Shown in pieces: positions 6,332-15,173 of a stretch of DNA of 20,006 nt (position 1 is the first letter of the stretch; each line of letters starts with the position of its first letter). Location of the stretch: assembly GCA_937907645.1 (NCBI GenBank), contig CALCWV010000028.1, positions 1 through 20,006 of the forward strand, read 5' to 3'. The DNA is from an uncultured Clostridia bacterium (lineage in GTDB: Bacteria; Bacillota; Clostridia; Christensenellales; UBA1242). A program made the translations under genes and the position numbers. The notes beneath the pieces are model-generated. The model was not told the DNA's origin. It saw only the letters and a list, made by a program, of their open reading frames with translations, and searched no databases.

Positions 6332-8692
6332 TTATTCCTCGCTCTTTACAACATTTTTTATTAAGCTAAGCTTATTATAAATTTTGGATTCGCTTAAATT
6401 TCTCTTAACTTTTCTGTTAGGCTTAACTTTAAAAACTTCGTCCATAGTTATAGTGATAATTCCAAGTTCCGCAAAACAACATAAAGCAGCGAAATAGTCC
6501 TTGAATTTTATTCCTGATTCAGCAAAAAACGCATCATATAGCGTGAAAACGCTATTACTTGAGAGTTCGCCTTTGCTGGATAAAATTGAGTATATTTTGC
6601 CAAAATTCGTCCTTGAAATATCGATATCTTGGAAACGTTTGTAGTTCATCTTCTTGTCTAACGGGATATAAATTTCTGCCCCGCTAACTTTCTTTATTTC
6701 CTGAATATATCCTTCATCCAAAATAGGATTTAAGAACACGATTTTTGTAAAGTTCTTCGCCCAGTTCACCCCTATTGGAGACAGGAGCAAAGAGTTATAT
6801 CCAAGGCAAGCTGTATCACAGAATCCATAGTGGAAAATTCCCTGCATTGTATATGTCTTTGAGAAGTTTACATAATCGTAACTTGAGAAGCTGACAAAAG
6901 CTGTCCCAAAAACTGTTGGAAGGGTCTTTGTAACTAAATTCAAGAGGTCGCCCTTTGAATAGAAATTGTAGTTTAAGTCCTCTTCTTTATCATATCCGAA
7001 TTGCAGATAATCAATCGGCTCAACATATGTGTTTATGTTCTCTTTTATAAAAGAGCCGCCATCGAAATCGGACACAACTCCCTTTCTTGCACAGTCTTGA
7101 AATTCGAAGATAAAGCTCTTCTGCCTTGAGAAATACATCTTGTTGTAGTCTTTTGTGAAATTGAAATAAAACAGTTCCAAATCCCCAATTTTTATATTTG
7201 CATGCTGAGGAAATCTCTTCATTGGATTGATCTCAATATCACTGGCCGTAATTTTAAATTTCGGCCTTGGATTTCCGCATCCAACAGGTTCAAGCACTTG
7301 AAGATTTTTATAAAAATCATCATTGATTTCGTCGAGTGTTAAATCCTGGTCATAATATGAAATTGGAATAAAGACTTTATCGTCAACTTTCTCAAAAACG
7401 AAGGAATTAACTCTCTTCGTGAACTCTTCATATTTTTCTCTCTTCAAAGTTAGCCCCGCAGCCATGGAGTGTCCGCCATATGTTTCAAGAATATCTTTGA
7501 GAGAAGAAAGTATCTCGTGAATATTGATATCATCGATGCTTCTTCCCGACCCGTGAAGTTCGTTTCCTACTTGAGAGAACAGAAAGACTGGCTTGTGATA
7601 TTTTTCAACGAGTCTTGAGCAAACAATTCCAAGAACTCCCTGATCCCAAACCTTTGATGCAAGGGAAATAACCCTTATATCCTTCATTTTTATACGTTTA
7701 AGAGCTTTCTCACAGTCCTCATAAATCTTGTTGCACAGTTCCTGTCTTTTCAGGTTATGTGCCTTAATTTTTTCAATATATCTTTTGTTTTTTGCAATAT
7801 CTGTTTCAAGATAGAGCTTCAGAGAATCACTTGCATCCCCCATTCTTCCAGACGCATTTAGCTTTGGAGCGATTTTGAAGGAAATATCTGTTGAGGTAAT
7901 GCTATTTATCATAAGCTTGTTTTCTTTAATAAGCATTTTAAGCCCGATAGGAAGATATTTTTCAAATAATTTCAAGCCCCTTGCCACAATTGCCCTGTTC
8001 TCATCTACAAGAGGAACGATATCTGAAATTGTCGCAATGCAAGCGATTGGGAGAAACTGCTCAGCTTCTTTTTCTCCTATCAAAGCCTGAGAGATTTTGT
8101 ATGCAAGTCCTGTCCCGCAAAGTTCTCTGAAAGGATAAGTCTGATCTTCCATTTTTGCATTTAAAACGATTGTATCCGGGATAATTTCAGGGATTTCATG
8201 GTGATCTGTAACAATTATTTCCACGCCCTTGTTTTTCGCATATTCAACCTCTTTATAACATGAAATGCCACAGTCAACTGTGATTATAAGCTGCGGATCA
8301 TATTTTTCGATAATCTTATCCAAAACTTCGCAAGTCAACCCATATCCGTCCACATATCTGTTTGGGAGATAATAATCTGCGTCAATTCCCATTTTTTTCA
8401 AGGTCTTTAGCATAATTGCAGTTGCACTCACTCCGTCGACATCATAGTCACCAAAAATCAGGACCTTATCTTTAAGCTCCTTTGCGATTAAAACTCTATC
8501 TTTTAGCTCTTTCATCCCCTTAATGGCGAATGGATCATGTGAAATCTGTGGATTTAAGTATTCTGCTATCTTCTCTTCAGTGTTAATTCCACGAGACAAA
8601 ATTAGTTCCATGATTTTTGGAGGAAGATTAAAACGATTTGCAAAAAAATCAGTGTCCTCCACATTTTGATTAAAAAACTTCTTAAATATCAT
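6332..8692 (-). CDS. recJ: Single-stranded-DNA-specific exonuclease RecJ
   Basis: 5'-to-3' single-strand DNA exonuclease for recombinational and mismatch repair. DHH phosphoesterase motifs are intact: GDYDVDG (81-87), TVDCGIS (138-144) and TDHH (162-165). A DHHA1 domain follows, with GGHSMAAG near residue 405-412. After that come an OB-like region (PVGCGNPRPKF onward) and a long C-terminal extension. The length, 786 residues, matches long Gram-positive RecJ proteins rather than the shorter enterobacterial form. It is the first gene of a two-gene unit with hemZ and has its own promoter about 25 nt upstream. All metal-binding residues I can check are present. Confidence 0.96.
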   Translation of the reverse strand: MIFKKFFNQNVEDTDFFANRFNLPPKIMELILSRGINTEEKIAEYLNPQISHDPFAIKGMKELKDRVLIAKELKDKVLIFGDYDVDGVSATAIMLKTLKKMGIDADYYLPNRYVDGYGLTCEVLDKIIEKYDPQLIITVDCGISCYKEVEYAKNKGVEIIVTDHHEIPEIIPDTIVLNAKMEDQTYPFRELCGTGLAYKISQALIGEKEAEQFLPIACIATISDIVPLVDENRAIVARGLKLFEKYLPIGLKMLIKENKLMINSITSTDISFKIAPKLNASGRMGDASDSLKLYLETDIAKNKRYIEKIKAHNLKRQELCNKIYEDCEKALKRIKMKDIRVISLASKVWDQGVLGIVCSRLVEKYHKPVFLFSQVGNELHGSGRSIDDINIHEILSSLKDILETYGGHSMAAGLTLKREKYEEFTKRVNSFVFEKVDDKVFIPISYYDQDLTLDEINDDFYKNLQVLEPVGCGNPRPKFKITASDIEINPMKRFPQHANIKIGDLELFYFNFTKDYNKMYFSRQKSFIFEFQDCARKGVVSDFDGGSFIKENINTYVEPIDYLQFGYDKEEDLNYNFYSKGDLLNLVTKTLPTVFGTAFVSFSSYDYVNFSKTYTMQGIFHYGFCDTACLGYNSLLLSPIGVNWAKNFTKIVFLNPILDEGYIQEIKKVSGAEIYIPLDKKMNYKRFQDIDISRTNFGKIYSILSSKGELSSNSVFTLYDAFFAESGIKFKDYFAALCCFAELGIITITMDEVFKVKPNRKVKRNLSESKIYNKLSLIKNVVKSEE

Positions 8693-8715
8693 TATTAAAA
8701 CTCTCTTATGATTTT

Positions 8716-8743
8716 ATTATACACAATAATTTACTATTTTCAA
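8716..8743 (-). promoter_or_regulatory. Promoter of recJ-hemZ
   Basis: On the minus strand TTGAAA (8738-8743), 16-nt spacer, TATAAT (8716-8721). Confidence 0.7.
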
Positions 8744-8753
8744 AATAAATAAC

Positions 8754-8783
8754 AAAAAAAGATTGCTCGCTCGCAATCTTTTT
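8754..8783. terminator. Bidirectional intrinsic terminator
   Basis: GATTGC (8761-8766) pairs with GCAATC (8773-8778), extended by A7 on the left and T5 on the right. It would stop minus-strand transcription coming from the surface-protein gene before the recJ promoter. Confidence 0.8.
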
Positions 8784-8846
8784 AATTTTTTCATAGTAGG
8801 CCATGCTATAAAGCGTCAAATCTTTTTATATTTTTGCACGGACCAG

Positions 8847-8920
8847 CGTCCATTACTTGCCTACGGCAAGAGTTTGCGGCAGCAAACACAAATTTGAAAT
8901 TTTCAAATTTGTAATGGGCG
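8847..8920. repeat. Branched palindromic element (four-way junction)
   Basis: An outer stem of 10 bp (8847-8856 with 8911-8920, one T-G pair) encloses three consecutive perfect hairpins: CTTGCC-TAC-GGCAAG (8856-8870), GTTTGC-GGCA-GCAAAC (8872-8887) and a 12-bp A/T palindrome with a one-base centre (8888-8912). It begins 2 nt after the stop codon of the surface-protein gene. It could act as a 3'-end stabiliser, a terminator, or a palindromic mobile repeat. No T-loop or anticodon is present, so it is not a tRNA. Confidence 0.65.
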
Positions 8921-8922
8921 TT

Positions 8923-11430
8923 TTATTTGTAATATCTCTTGTAGTCGTCGTTAATCTTTCTCTTTTCAAAAGATCTACGTCTTGCAAGGAACACAATGAG
9001 AACAATTAGCCCGATGAGAACAACTCCTCCACCAACGCTTCCACCAATAATCCACCCAAATGAAGAATTGTCTTTTTCAGTCTTAAGCGGTTTTGCAGTC
9101 ACATCGAATGAGAAATATCTGTTTTCTCTCGCCTTAGTTTCACTTAATAATCCTGTTGAGAAATTGAACGTATAGACGATTTGGTCGTTTAATGTTTTCT
9201 CCGTTACTTTAGCGATATCCTTGTTGTCAATTGCCATTCTCTTTATGCTTTCAGCCAGTCTGTCTTTATCTAACTGATAATTTAATCCAACGGCGATTTC
9301 GATTATAACATTCTCGTTCTTTCCAATATCAGTTGTGCTTAAAACTCCCTTGTCGTTTCTTCCCAATTCTTTATTGTTGATTTTTAGGTACAAAATTCCT
9401 TCTTTTGCGTTTGCATCTTCTGAGAAGCTAAAATAATATGGATCTTCCTCATAAACTGCTTCAAAGAGGAAGTCTTGTGTCAACATTAAATCTGAATTTT
9501 GATTTCCCTGTTTTACCACGTAGTTATCAATCTTGCCACCAAACTTAATTGGAAGTTTTTTCTCGATAGTTCCAGTTTTTACTTCGCCTGTACCTGTAGT
9601 ATCATAGACAACGCCTTGAACTTTCCAAATCTTGTCATATGCTTGCAAATAGCCATCGTTCAACTTTCTTGACTCGCCTTCTCCACTCCAAACGTTTTCA
9701 TCTGGATCGGTGTTTTTATAGTACAAATTCCACTGCTGGAAAGTATAGCGTGATCCAGCTGTTGCTGATGCTGTCATCTTGTTTGTTTGTTTTGTGAAGA
9801 TTCTCTCTTTGTTCAATCCTTCTGAGAACTTTACAACAGCTCCGGCGATTTTGTCACTGTCCACATAAACTGCGCCAGTGAACTCTTTTGCTTTGAGTTC
9901 AAAGCTGTAATATCCCACATCTCCCGCATTTCCTGCAGTCTTGCTAGATAGTTTAATTCTAATTCCAAATTGATTTGTCAATTGATTGTAATAATATCCT
10001 AAATCTTTTTCCTTGAGTGCATCGCCCGGATTTAGCATTTCATATTCGTTTTTGCATGATTTATTGTTGTATAAAATGTCAGTAATTTCATAATAAGCAC
10101 TATCTTCTGCTGGGATTGAAATTGTAAGTTCAACTTCAGTATTGTACTTTCCATTTACAGTTCCACTTGCATTTTGTAGTACTCCAAGATTATCTGTTGG
10201 ATTTGCCCACTCAACAGTGTAAGTTTGAAATTCTTGAAGTCTAATTTCGCTAACATTGTTATTTACAACAATGCTCCAAACACTGTCTGACCAGCCGTCA
10301 CCTATTGCCTCATGCCAGTCGAAAGTTTCTTCAATTCCATCAAACTGATATTTGTAAACGTCGCCTCTTCCGAGGAAGTAGAACTTGCTAAGTCTTAAAG
10401 CTTCACTTGGAAGTCTTGAAACATAATCCTTTGTTTCGTCGTTCTTATATAGATATCCGTCATTCTTTCCATACTTTTCAATGTTTTGTGCATAAGCAAT
10501 GTTTGCTATATTTCCCTTCGTTGGAATAGGAGCATTGATATATCCAGCGACTGCGCCGATAAAATTACTGTCTTTTTCTTCAAGAAAACTATCAATTAAA
10601 GTATTTCCACCAGAAACGCAGTTGATTACTTGGCTTGAATTTCCTGAGAAATCCCCAACAATTCCGCCCCCATAAGTTGTGTTTGTAAAATCATCCTGTC
10701 TTGTAATATTAATATTTCCAAAATTTACAACGTTCAAAAGTTTTGAGGAATTTGATATTGTTCCAGCAATTCCCCCAATTGTGATTGTATCTCCCGATTT
10801 TGAAAGATTTTCACTCACCTTCATATCTCTGTAGTTCGCACAATTTTCTATACTTGAAACATTGTCCAAGCATCCAACAAGTCCGCCATATGTCACTTTG
10901 CAATTAAAAGTGTCAATTTGCTCCGTTCCATTGTCAACTTCGCAGTTTGAAATCTTTGTGTTATTTGCATATCCAACGATAGCTCCGACATAGTATTCTT
11001 CCTGAGAATTGTTGAAGTTATATTTAATCGTTGCTCCGTCTGTGTAACTTATTTTCAAGTTTTTGATTGTAGCTCCGTCTGTATAGCCGAATAGTCCTTG
11101 ATAAGCGAAGTTCGAAGACATCTTGAGGCCTTTAATTGAATAGCCATTTCCGTCAAAAGTTCCCTTAAAGGCACTCGCTTTTGTTCCGAGCGGAACCCAG
11201 TCAGAAGATAAAGTTATATCTCCCGTTAGTTTATAACTCTTTGTGTAATCAGCAACTATCGCCTTTAGACCTGTCTCATTGTTAATATTTACAATTTCGG
11301 TCGTATCCGCTGAAACAGTTTGCCCCCCAATGGAAACTGGTGGAATAATAGCCATAGCAGCTAATAGAGGAAATGCAAGCATTCCCAAAACTTTATATCT
11401 TTTCTTCATGTTCATTAGCAAGTTTAACAT
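8923..11430 (-). CDS. Large GLUG-repeat surface protein with C-terminal membrane anchor
   Basis: The 835-residue product has a signal peptide (KK-R, then hydrophobic 15-35, probable cleavage after VSA at 39-41). Residues about 100-300 hold at least five GLUG-type units, with cores such as GLFGYT, GAIVGYA, GGLVGCL and GGIAGTI, each followed by a short IxNC/IxNL strand. These resemble the beta-helix repeats of adhesins and peptidase-like surface proteins. Residues 400-785 form several beta-rich domains without clear identity. The end has one helix (about 793-816) and a basic tail (RRRSFEKRK), with no LPXTG sortase signal. It is likely an exported, membrane-held adhesin or sensor. The start is uncertain: three nearby ATGs (MLNLLMNMKKR) and no good ribosome site. 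Confidence 0.8.
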   Translation of the reverse strand: MLNLLMNMKKRYKVLGMLAFPLLAAMAIIPPVSIGGQTVSADTTEIVNINNETGLKAIVADYTKSYKLTGDITLSSDWVPLGTKASAFKGTFDGNGYSIKGLKMSSNFAYQGLFGYTDGATIKNLKISYTDGATIKYNFNNSQEEYYVGAIVGYANNTKISNCEVDNGTEQIDTFNCKVTYGGLVGCLDNVSSIENCANYRDMKVSENLSKSGDTITIGGIAGTISNSSKLLNVVNFGNINITRQDDFTNTTYGGGIVGDFSGNSSQVINCVSGGNTLIDSFLEEKDSNFIGAVAGYINAPIPTKGNIANIAYAQNIEKYGKNDGYLYKNDETKDYVSRLPSEALRLSKFYFLGRGDVYKYQFDGIEETFDWHEAIGDGWSDSVWSIVVNNNVSEIRLQEFQTYTVEWANPTDNLGVLQNASGTVNGKYNTEVELTISIPAEDSAYYEITDILYNNKSCKNEYEMLNPGDALKEKDLGYYYNQLTNQFGIRIKLSSKTAGNAGDVGYYSFELKAKEFTGAVYVDSDKIAGAVVKFSEGLNKERIFTKQTNKMTASATAGSRYTFQQWNLYYKNTDPDENVWSGEGESRKLNDGYLQAYDKIWKVQGVVYDTTGTGEVKTGTIEKKLPIKFGGKIDNYVVKQGNQNSDLMLTQDFLFEAVYEEDPYYFSFSEDANAKEGILYLKINNKELGRNDKGVLSTTDIGKNENVIIEIAVGLNYQLDKDRLAESIKRMAIDNKDIAKVTEKTLNDQIVYTFNFSTGLLSETKARENRYFSFDVTAKPLKTEKDNSSFGWIIGGSVGGGVVLIGLIVLIVFLARRRSFEKRKINDDYKRYYK

Positions 11431-11583
11431 ATTAAATTTATTTTTCCAAATAAATTGAACAATATTTGCGAAATTTTATTTTTAGTGTAAAGTTTTATCT
11501 AAAATTTCTAAAATTTACAAAATTAGTAGTTTTACCCTGCTGCTGACAACTTACTAAAGAAATTAATTATCCCTATTAAAAGC

Positions 11584-13032
11584 TTAAATCCTGTACTTTT
11601 TTGTGTTTATTCGATTGTATCTTAGCAGTTTTTCCTTATTCTTTTGAATAGCCGTTTTTTGTACCTTTTCAAAGTGGTTTTTGCTGAACTGCCCTTTTAT
11701 TGACATTAAATAATATCTTAATTCGTCAAGCGCGTGGTCGTCCTTCTTTATAGGCAGATCTCCATCGCCCCACCAATAGGTTTTAAATTCTTTAATCATG
11801 TTCTGGCAGTTTCTGAAAATAAAGAGCTTTGTTTTCCCGTCTGCACTTTTCAAAAAGGATTTTACAACGGAGATTCCGCTAAACATGTCCTTGTTTACTT
11901 TTGGAGAAACAAGGATGCCATTGTCATAGAACAGCTCAACAACATTCTTTTCACTTGCAAGCGTTCTTTGACTCGCTGCACTATCAATTAGCGCACTCAA
12001 CATCCCATTGCTTGCGTGATGCCAACCTAGTCTTTCCGAAATACTCTTGATTCTCTCCGCGTGATAAGCAACGTCTTTCTTCGCTTCGAAATGCTCCGCA
12101 ATTACATAGACGTTTCCGTCAAAATCCCTGGCATACCAGTGAGCCGAAAGCGGATTGTTTAGTCCTGGGTCAATGGAAATATTATCATACCATTCCCTAG
12201 GCACATCGAAAGGATCAATGACGTGGACGTTCTCGTCGAACTCGCTATAGACCATACCAGAAGAGTTCACAAACTTGCCATACTTCCTTCCCTCAAGCTC
12301 CTCCTCTGACATTGTTGAAGTCAGCTCCTCGAGTTCCTTTTTGTCAAGAAAGGGATTGTCTTCCCACTGCATATGCTCGCACCAAACCTCACTGGAATTT
12401 GACTCGTTTAAATAGATTTCATTATAGACCCATGTGAGACCTTTTAGAGGTGTCATTGTTCCAAATATATCCCCTTTTTTATCTAAGACACGCATCTTGC
12501 ATTCCATATAGATTTCAAAGGGAGGCTCTTCGTCAAACCAGACATAATCTAGGCTCGCGCCTTGAAATTTATCACGCCCCTGCTCGCAATTTCTGAAACC
12601 AATTTTACTCAGTCCTCCGAAGGAATTTTTAACTAAAATAAAATCTATCATTCCGCTTTCAGGACTCTCTTTGCTTCCCGAAGTCATGACTATTTTTTCG
12701 ATATACCTAGGATTTAAGTAATGCAGAATTTTTTGCTGCGCGACATCTCGTTGCACCTGTCTTGACAAACTCACGACCCAGCCGCTAGTATTTTTTCGAT
12801 TTTCCCTATATGGATGAACCCCTCTCGCCATATAGACAACCTCAACTGCGCCGCACTCAGTTTTACCTGTTCTATTCCCACCAAAAACCCACCGATTTCT
12901 CTTCTTGTTTTTGTGAAATTCAAGCTGCTTAAAATGTATTTTATCTCCTGTATTATATTTCATTAGATTATCATTCTTTCTACGCTGAATTTCACTGTTA
13001 ATTTTCTCTAATTTTTTCAATAAATCGCTCAT
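11584..13032 (-). CDS. Phage terminase large subunit (TerL), solitary
   Basis: DNA-packaging motor ATPase and nuclease of tailed phages, 482 residues, full length. ATPase half: Walker A GGNRTGKT (51-58), Walker B VWFDEE (164-169) and coupling motif GTMTPLKG (191-198). RNase H-like nuclease half: acidic residues in SIDPG (Asp288), ALIDSA (Asp350) and DDHALDELRYY (Asp431/432/436). All catalytic positions are kept, so the gene is not visibly decayed. The ATG follows GAGGG. What is odd is the setting: no small terminase, portal, protease or capsid gene lies beside it. Its neighbours are a surface protein, an SH3-like protein and a phage-type regulator. It may be the remnant of a prophage, part of a satellite, or domesticated. 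Confidence 0.93.
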   Translation of the reverse strand: MSDLLKKLEKINSEIQRRKNDNLMKYNTGDKIHFKQLEFHKNKKRNRWVFGGNRTGKTECGAVEVVYMARGVHPYRENRKNTSGWVVSLSRQVQRDVAQQKILHYLNPRYIEKIVMTSGSKESPESGMIDFILVKNSFGGLSKIGFRNCEQGRDKFQGASLDYVWFDEEPPFEIYMECKMRVLDKKGDIFGTMTPLKGLTWVYNEIYLNESNSSEVWCEHMQWEDNPFLDKKELEELTSTMSEEELEGRKYGKFVNSSGMVYSEFDENVHVIDPFDVPREWYDNISIDPGLNNPLSAHWYARDFDGNVYVIAEHFEAKKDVAYHAERIKSISERLGWHHASNGMLSALIDSAASQRTLASEKNVVELFYDNGILVSPKVNKDMFSGISVVKSFLKSADGKTKLFIFRNCQNMIKEFKTYWWGDGDLPIKKDDHALDELRYYLMSIKGQFSKNHFEKVQKTAIQKNKEKLLRYNRINTKKYRI

Positions 13033-13130
13033 ATTCCCTCTTTTTGATTTTCGATTATAAAAAATAATAATCCTTAAATAGCGACATTTTTTTACTTTTG
13101 TTATACAAAATATTGATGTAAAATGAAGCT

Positions 13131-13904
13131 ATGAAAAGATTAATATTTTTATCACTTTTATTTCTTATTTTCCTCTCGCAAACTCCAGTGCGAGAAACAT
13201 CTTATGCCGATTCAAAATCCTACTATGCAAAGGCAAACGACAACGTATATTTTTACTCTTCACCAATCAAGAGTGACAAATATAAACTCTTTGAAGTTCC
13301 GTCGTCATATTACGTCTTATTGCTAGGAAATGGCAATCAAGATTTTTATCGTGCGAAGTATTCAAGTATTGAAGGATTTGTTTTGAAAAGCTCTGTTATT
13401 CCTGTAAACGAGCAACCAAACTACCCTTTTGCAAACACTTCATTTAGGATCTTTACAGACACCAGTTTATATTCTTCTCCAGACTCTAGTTCGAGCATAA
13501 AATCGCTCTCCGCCCTCACTGAAATAACTACATATTATGGCGAAATGGAAGGCCAAGAGCTTCTTCCAAAATCGACCAATATTTGGTATTACTGCAGATA
13601 CAAAGTCGAGGAAAATTATTACACTGGCTATGTATTTTCTTACTACTGCGACCAGCTCACAGAGATTGTTCCAAACACGGAATCTTACACCCCATGTATG
13701 GAAGAATTGTTTAAAGATGACGTACAGCAAATGGCTCAAACAAAGTCTTCACTGACCACCGTTTTGATAGTTATCTGCTGCATTGTTCCCTGCCTTATAA
13801 TTGCCCTACTTCTCGTCAAGAAGAAGAGCTCAAAACCTGTCGCAAAACGTGTAATCAAGCGCCCTAAACACGACTATTTTGAATTCAACGAAGACGATAT
13901 TTAA
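13131..13904 (+). CDS. Exported SH3-like protein with C-terminal membrane helix
   Basis: The 257-residue product has a signal peptide (1-26, SYA-DS cleavage), two beta-rich modules that look like bacterial SH3 (SH3b) domains (about 29-92 and 103-180, both with NVYFYSSP/SLYSSP openings and a G-Y/F-V ending), a helix at 208-229 and a basic cytoplasmic tail (KKKSSKPVAKRVIKRPK) ending in acidic EFNEDDI. SH3b domains commonly bind peptidoglycan, so this is probably a wall-contacting membrane protein. No good ribosome site precedes the ATG. Its TAA overlaps the stop codon of the convergent regulator gene. It is divergent from the terminase gene across 98 nt. Confidence 0.7.
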   Translation: MKRLIFLSLLFLIFLSQTPVRETSYADSKSYYAKANDNVYFYSSPIKSDKYKLFEVPSSYYVLLLGNGNQDFYRAKYSSIEGFVLKSSVIPVNEQPNYPFANTSFRIFTDTSLYSSPDSSSSIKSLSALTEITTYYGEMEGQELLPKSTNIWYYCRYKVEENYYTGYVFSYYCDQLTEIVPNTESYTPCMEELFKDDVQQMAQTKSSLTTVLIVICCIVPCLIIALLLVKKKSSKPVAKRVIKRPKHDYFEFNEDDI

Positions 13905-14428
13905 CAAACTGCAAGGCGCTCCATTTTAACCTCTGGAACGCTTATTTCTTTAAGTCCGTTCGTCTGCTGATATTTGCTTTTCAAAGCTAGAAGCCACTCT
14001 TCGCTTCCGAGATATTTTTCTAAATTTTCATAGTTATATCCCATGCAGTCCAGAGCTCTTTCAAACTTGGCTTCTGCTTTCTCGATTTTTCTAAAGAAAG
14101 TTCTTGGAGGAAAATTATATCTAATCATAATTTCCTCATTGTTTTTTCCGTTAATATATTTTGAAATGAGCAAGTTAGCTGGCTCTCTTCCGCACATAGT
14201 TAAAGCTCTCTCAGTCAAGAGTTTTAAATTAATAAGCTTAATCTTTCTTTCGCTAAGCTCAATAATTTTATCAGCCACGCTCATGATGTTGTTGTAGTAA
14301 TAATTACTGCTATTCATGCTCATAGAAAACAGTCCCCTATTTTCTATCATTCTGTCAATAGCATCAGCAATTCTTTCTAAATATCTATAGGATTTTAGAA
14401 TAGTTTTTGCCCAAATATTCTTTACCAT
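13901..14428 (-). CDS. Phage-type transcriptional regulator, sigma region 4-like (ArpU/RinA-like)
   Basis: The 175-residue protein is helical throughout. Residues 84-128 (ANLLISKYINGKNNEEI, then YNFPPRTFFRKIEKAEAKF) form a sigma-70 region 4-like helix-turn-helix: the pattern L-I-S-K-Y-I-N-G-K-N-N-E-E-I then S/T-rich turn and R-K-I-x-K-A-E resembles late-gene activators of Gram-positive phages (ArpU, RinA and related), which switch on packaging genes such as terminase. This fits the TerL gene nearby. The start at 14428 follows a GGGGGG ribosome site; an upstream in-frame start at 14485 would lie in the -35 box. It has a strong promoter of its own. Its stop overlaps that of the convergent SH3-like gene by 4 nt. 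Confidence 0.7.
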   Translation of the reverse strand: MVKNIWAKTILKSYRYLERIADAIDRMIENRGLFSMSMNSSNYYYNNIMSVADKIIELSERKIKLINLKLLTERALTMCGREPANLLISKYINGKNNEEIMIRYNFPPRTFFRKIEKAEAKFERALDCMGYNYENLEKYLGSEEWLLALKSKYQQTNGLKEISVPEVKMERLAVC

Positions 14429-14456
14429 ATTTACCCCCCTTTTGTGATATACCAAA

Positions 14457-14485
14457 ATTATAAAATTCGAAAGGTAAATAGTCAA
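14457..14485 (-). promoter_or_regulatory. Promoter of the phage-type regulator
   Basis: On the minus strand TTGACT (14480-14485), 17-nt spacer, TATAAT (14457-14462). The leader is only about 22 nt and contains the GGGGGG ribosome site. Confidence 0.85.
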
Positions 14486-14945
14486 ACCTTACTGCCACTT
14501 TTTTACAAAATTATTTTCATATTTTACAAAATCCATGTATTTTGCCGTCGAATTTTCGCCAATTTGACGAATTTTCGACAAAAAACGCAGAAAAAACATG
14601 TGACTTTTTGAAAACCCACTTCTAAAAGATTTGAAAAATTTACCTATGTTTTTGCGATGAAAGTTGTCGCAATTTGTATTGTATTTTGTATATGTTAGCT
14701 CTTCACTAACTGGTCAAATAATAACGGGGATATTATTTGGGTTGTGATATATATTCAAGCTGAGTGATAAGCCTCCCTTGTTTTCATTCACAATAATTAA
14801 GTACTAAAAACGCCGTTAAATTCCTCTTGCAAGTCGCAAGAAATTAAAATGTTTTTTTCGTTAAAATCACTTGATATTTTTTTCAATATATGATAATATT
14901 TTAAACGTAATCTGCTGCATAATTATGTGCAAAGAGAGGAAACAT
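14486..14945. other. Gene-free stretch with several hairpins; possible small RNA
   Basis: No credible coding frame. Perfect small hairpins occur at 14652-14672 (TTGCGA/TCGCAA), 14694-14710 (GTTAG/CTAAC), 14716-14738 (8-bp AAATAATA/TATTATTT around an ACGGGGA loop), 14742-14793 (TTGTGA/TCACAA) and 14825-14841 (TCTTGC/GCAAGA, followed 10 nt later by T7). The run of helices ending near a T-tract would fit a non-coding RNA of about 150 nt on the plus strand. I recognise no known family, and no upstream promoter is convincing. Confidence 0.35.
14871..14899 (+). promoter_or_regulatory. Promoter of the tRNA-Leu repeat transcript
   Basis: TTGATA (14871-14876), 17-nt spacer, TAATAT (14894-14899). Transcription starting near 14906 would run through the tandem array and tRNA-Leu to the terminator at 15247-15289. 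Confidence 0.7.
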
Positions 14946-15173
14946 CCACTTCACCACAAATATGCCGAAGTGGACAGCGGCAACTCCCACTGGCGCGGGG
15001 CGCTCAAAAGGAGTCGTTACTCCCCTCACTTTAATTTTATATTTTCCACTTCATCACACATATGCCGAAGTGGACAGCGGCAACGTTCGTCTACGCGGGG
15101 CGCTCAAAAGGAGTCGTTACTCCCCTCACTTTAATTTTATATTTTCCACTTCAACACAAATATGCCGAAGTGG
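14946..15173 (+). repeat. Exact 100-bp tandem array carrying the tRNA-Leu 5' end
   Basis: Units begin at 14946 and 15046, and a third partial unit at 15146 merges into the tRNA gene. Each unit starts CCACTTCANCACANATAT, then carries GCCGAAGTGG, which is the first 10 nt of the tRNA. Units 1 and 2 then share ACAGCGGCAAC, differ completely over 10 nt (14986-14995 TCCCACTGGC versus 15086-15095 GTTCGTCTAC), and are again identical through GCGGGGCGCTC, a GGAGT-CGTT-ACTCC hairpin and an A/T tail. In all three, CCACTTC can pair with GAAGTGG, so in unit 3 the precursor leader can pair with tRNA nucleotides 4-10. Confidence 0.9.

Noticed and set aside
14946..15173. Possible CRISPR array
   Set aside because: The repeated part is about 90 of 100 bp with only 10 variable bases, unlike 25-40-bp repeats with 30-40-bp spacers, and no cas gene is present.
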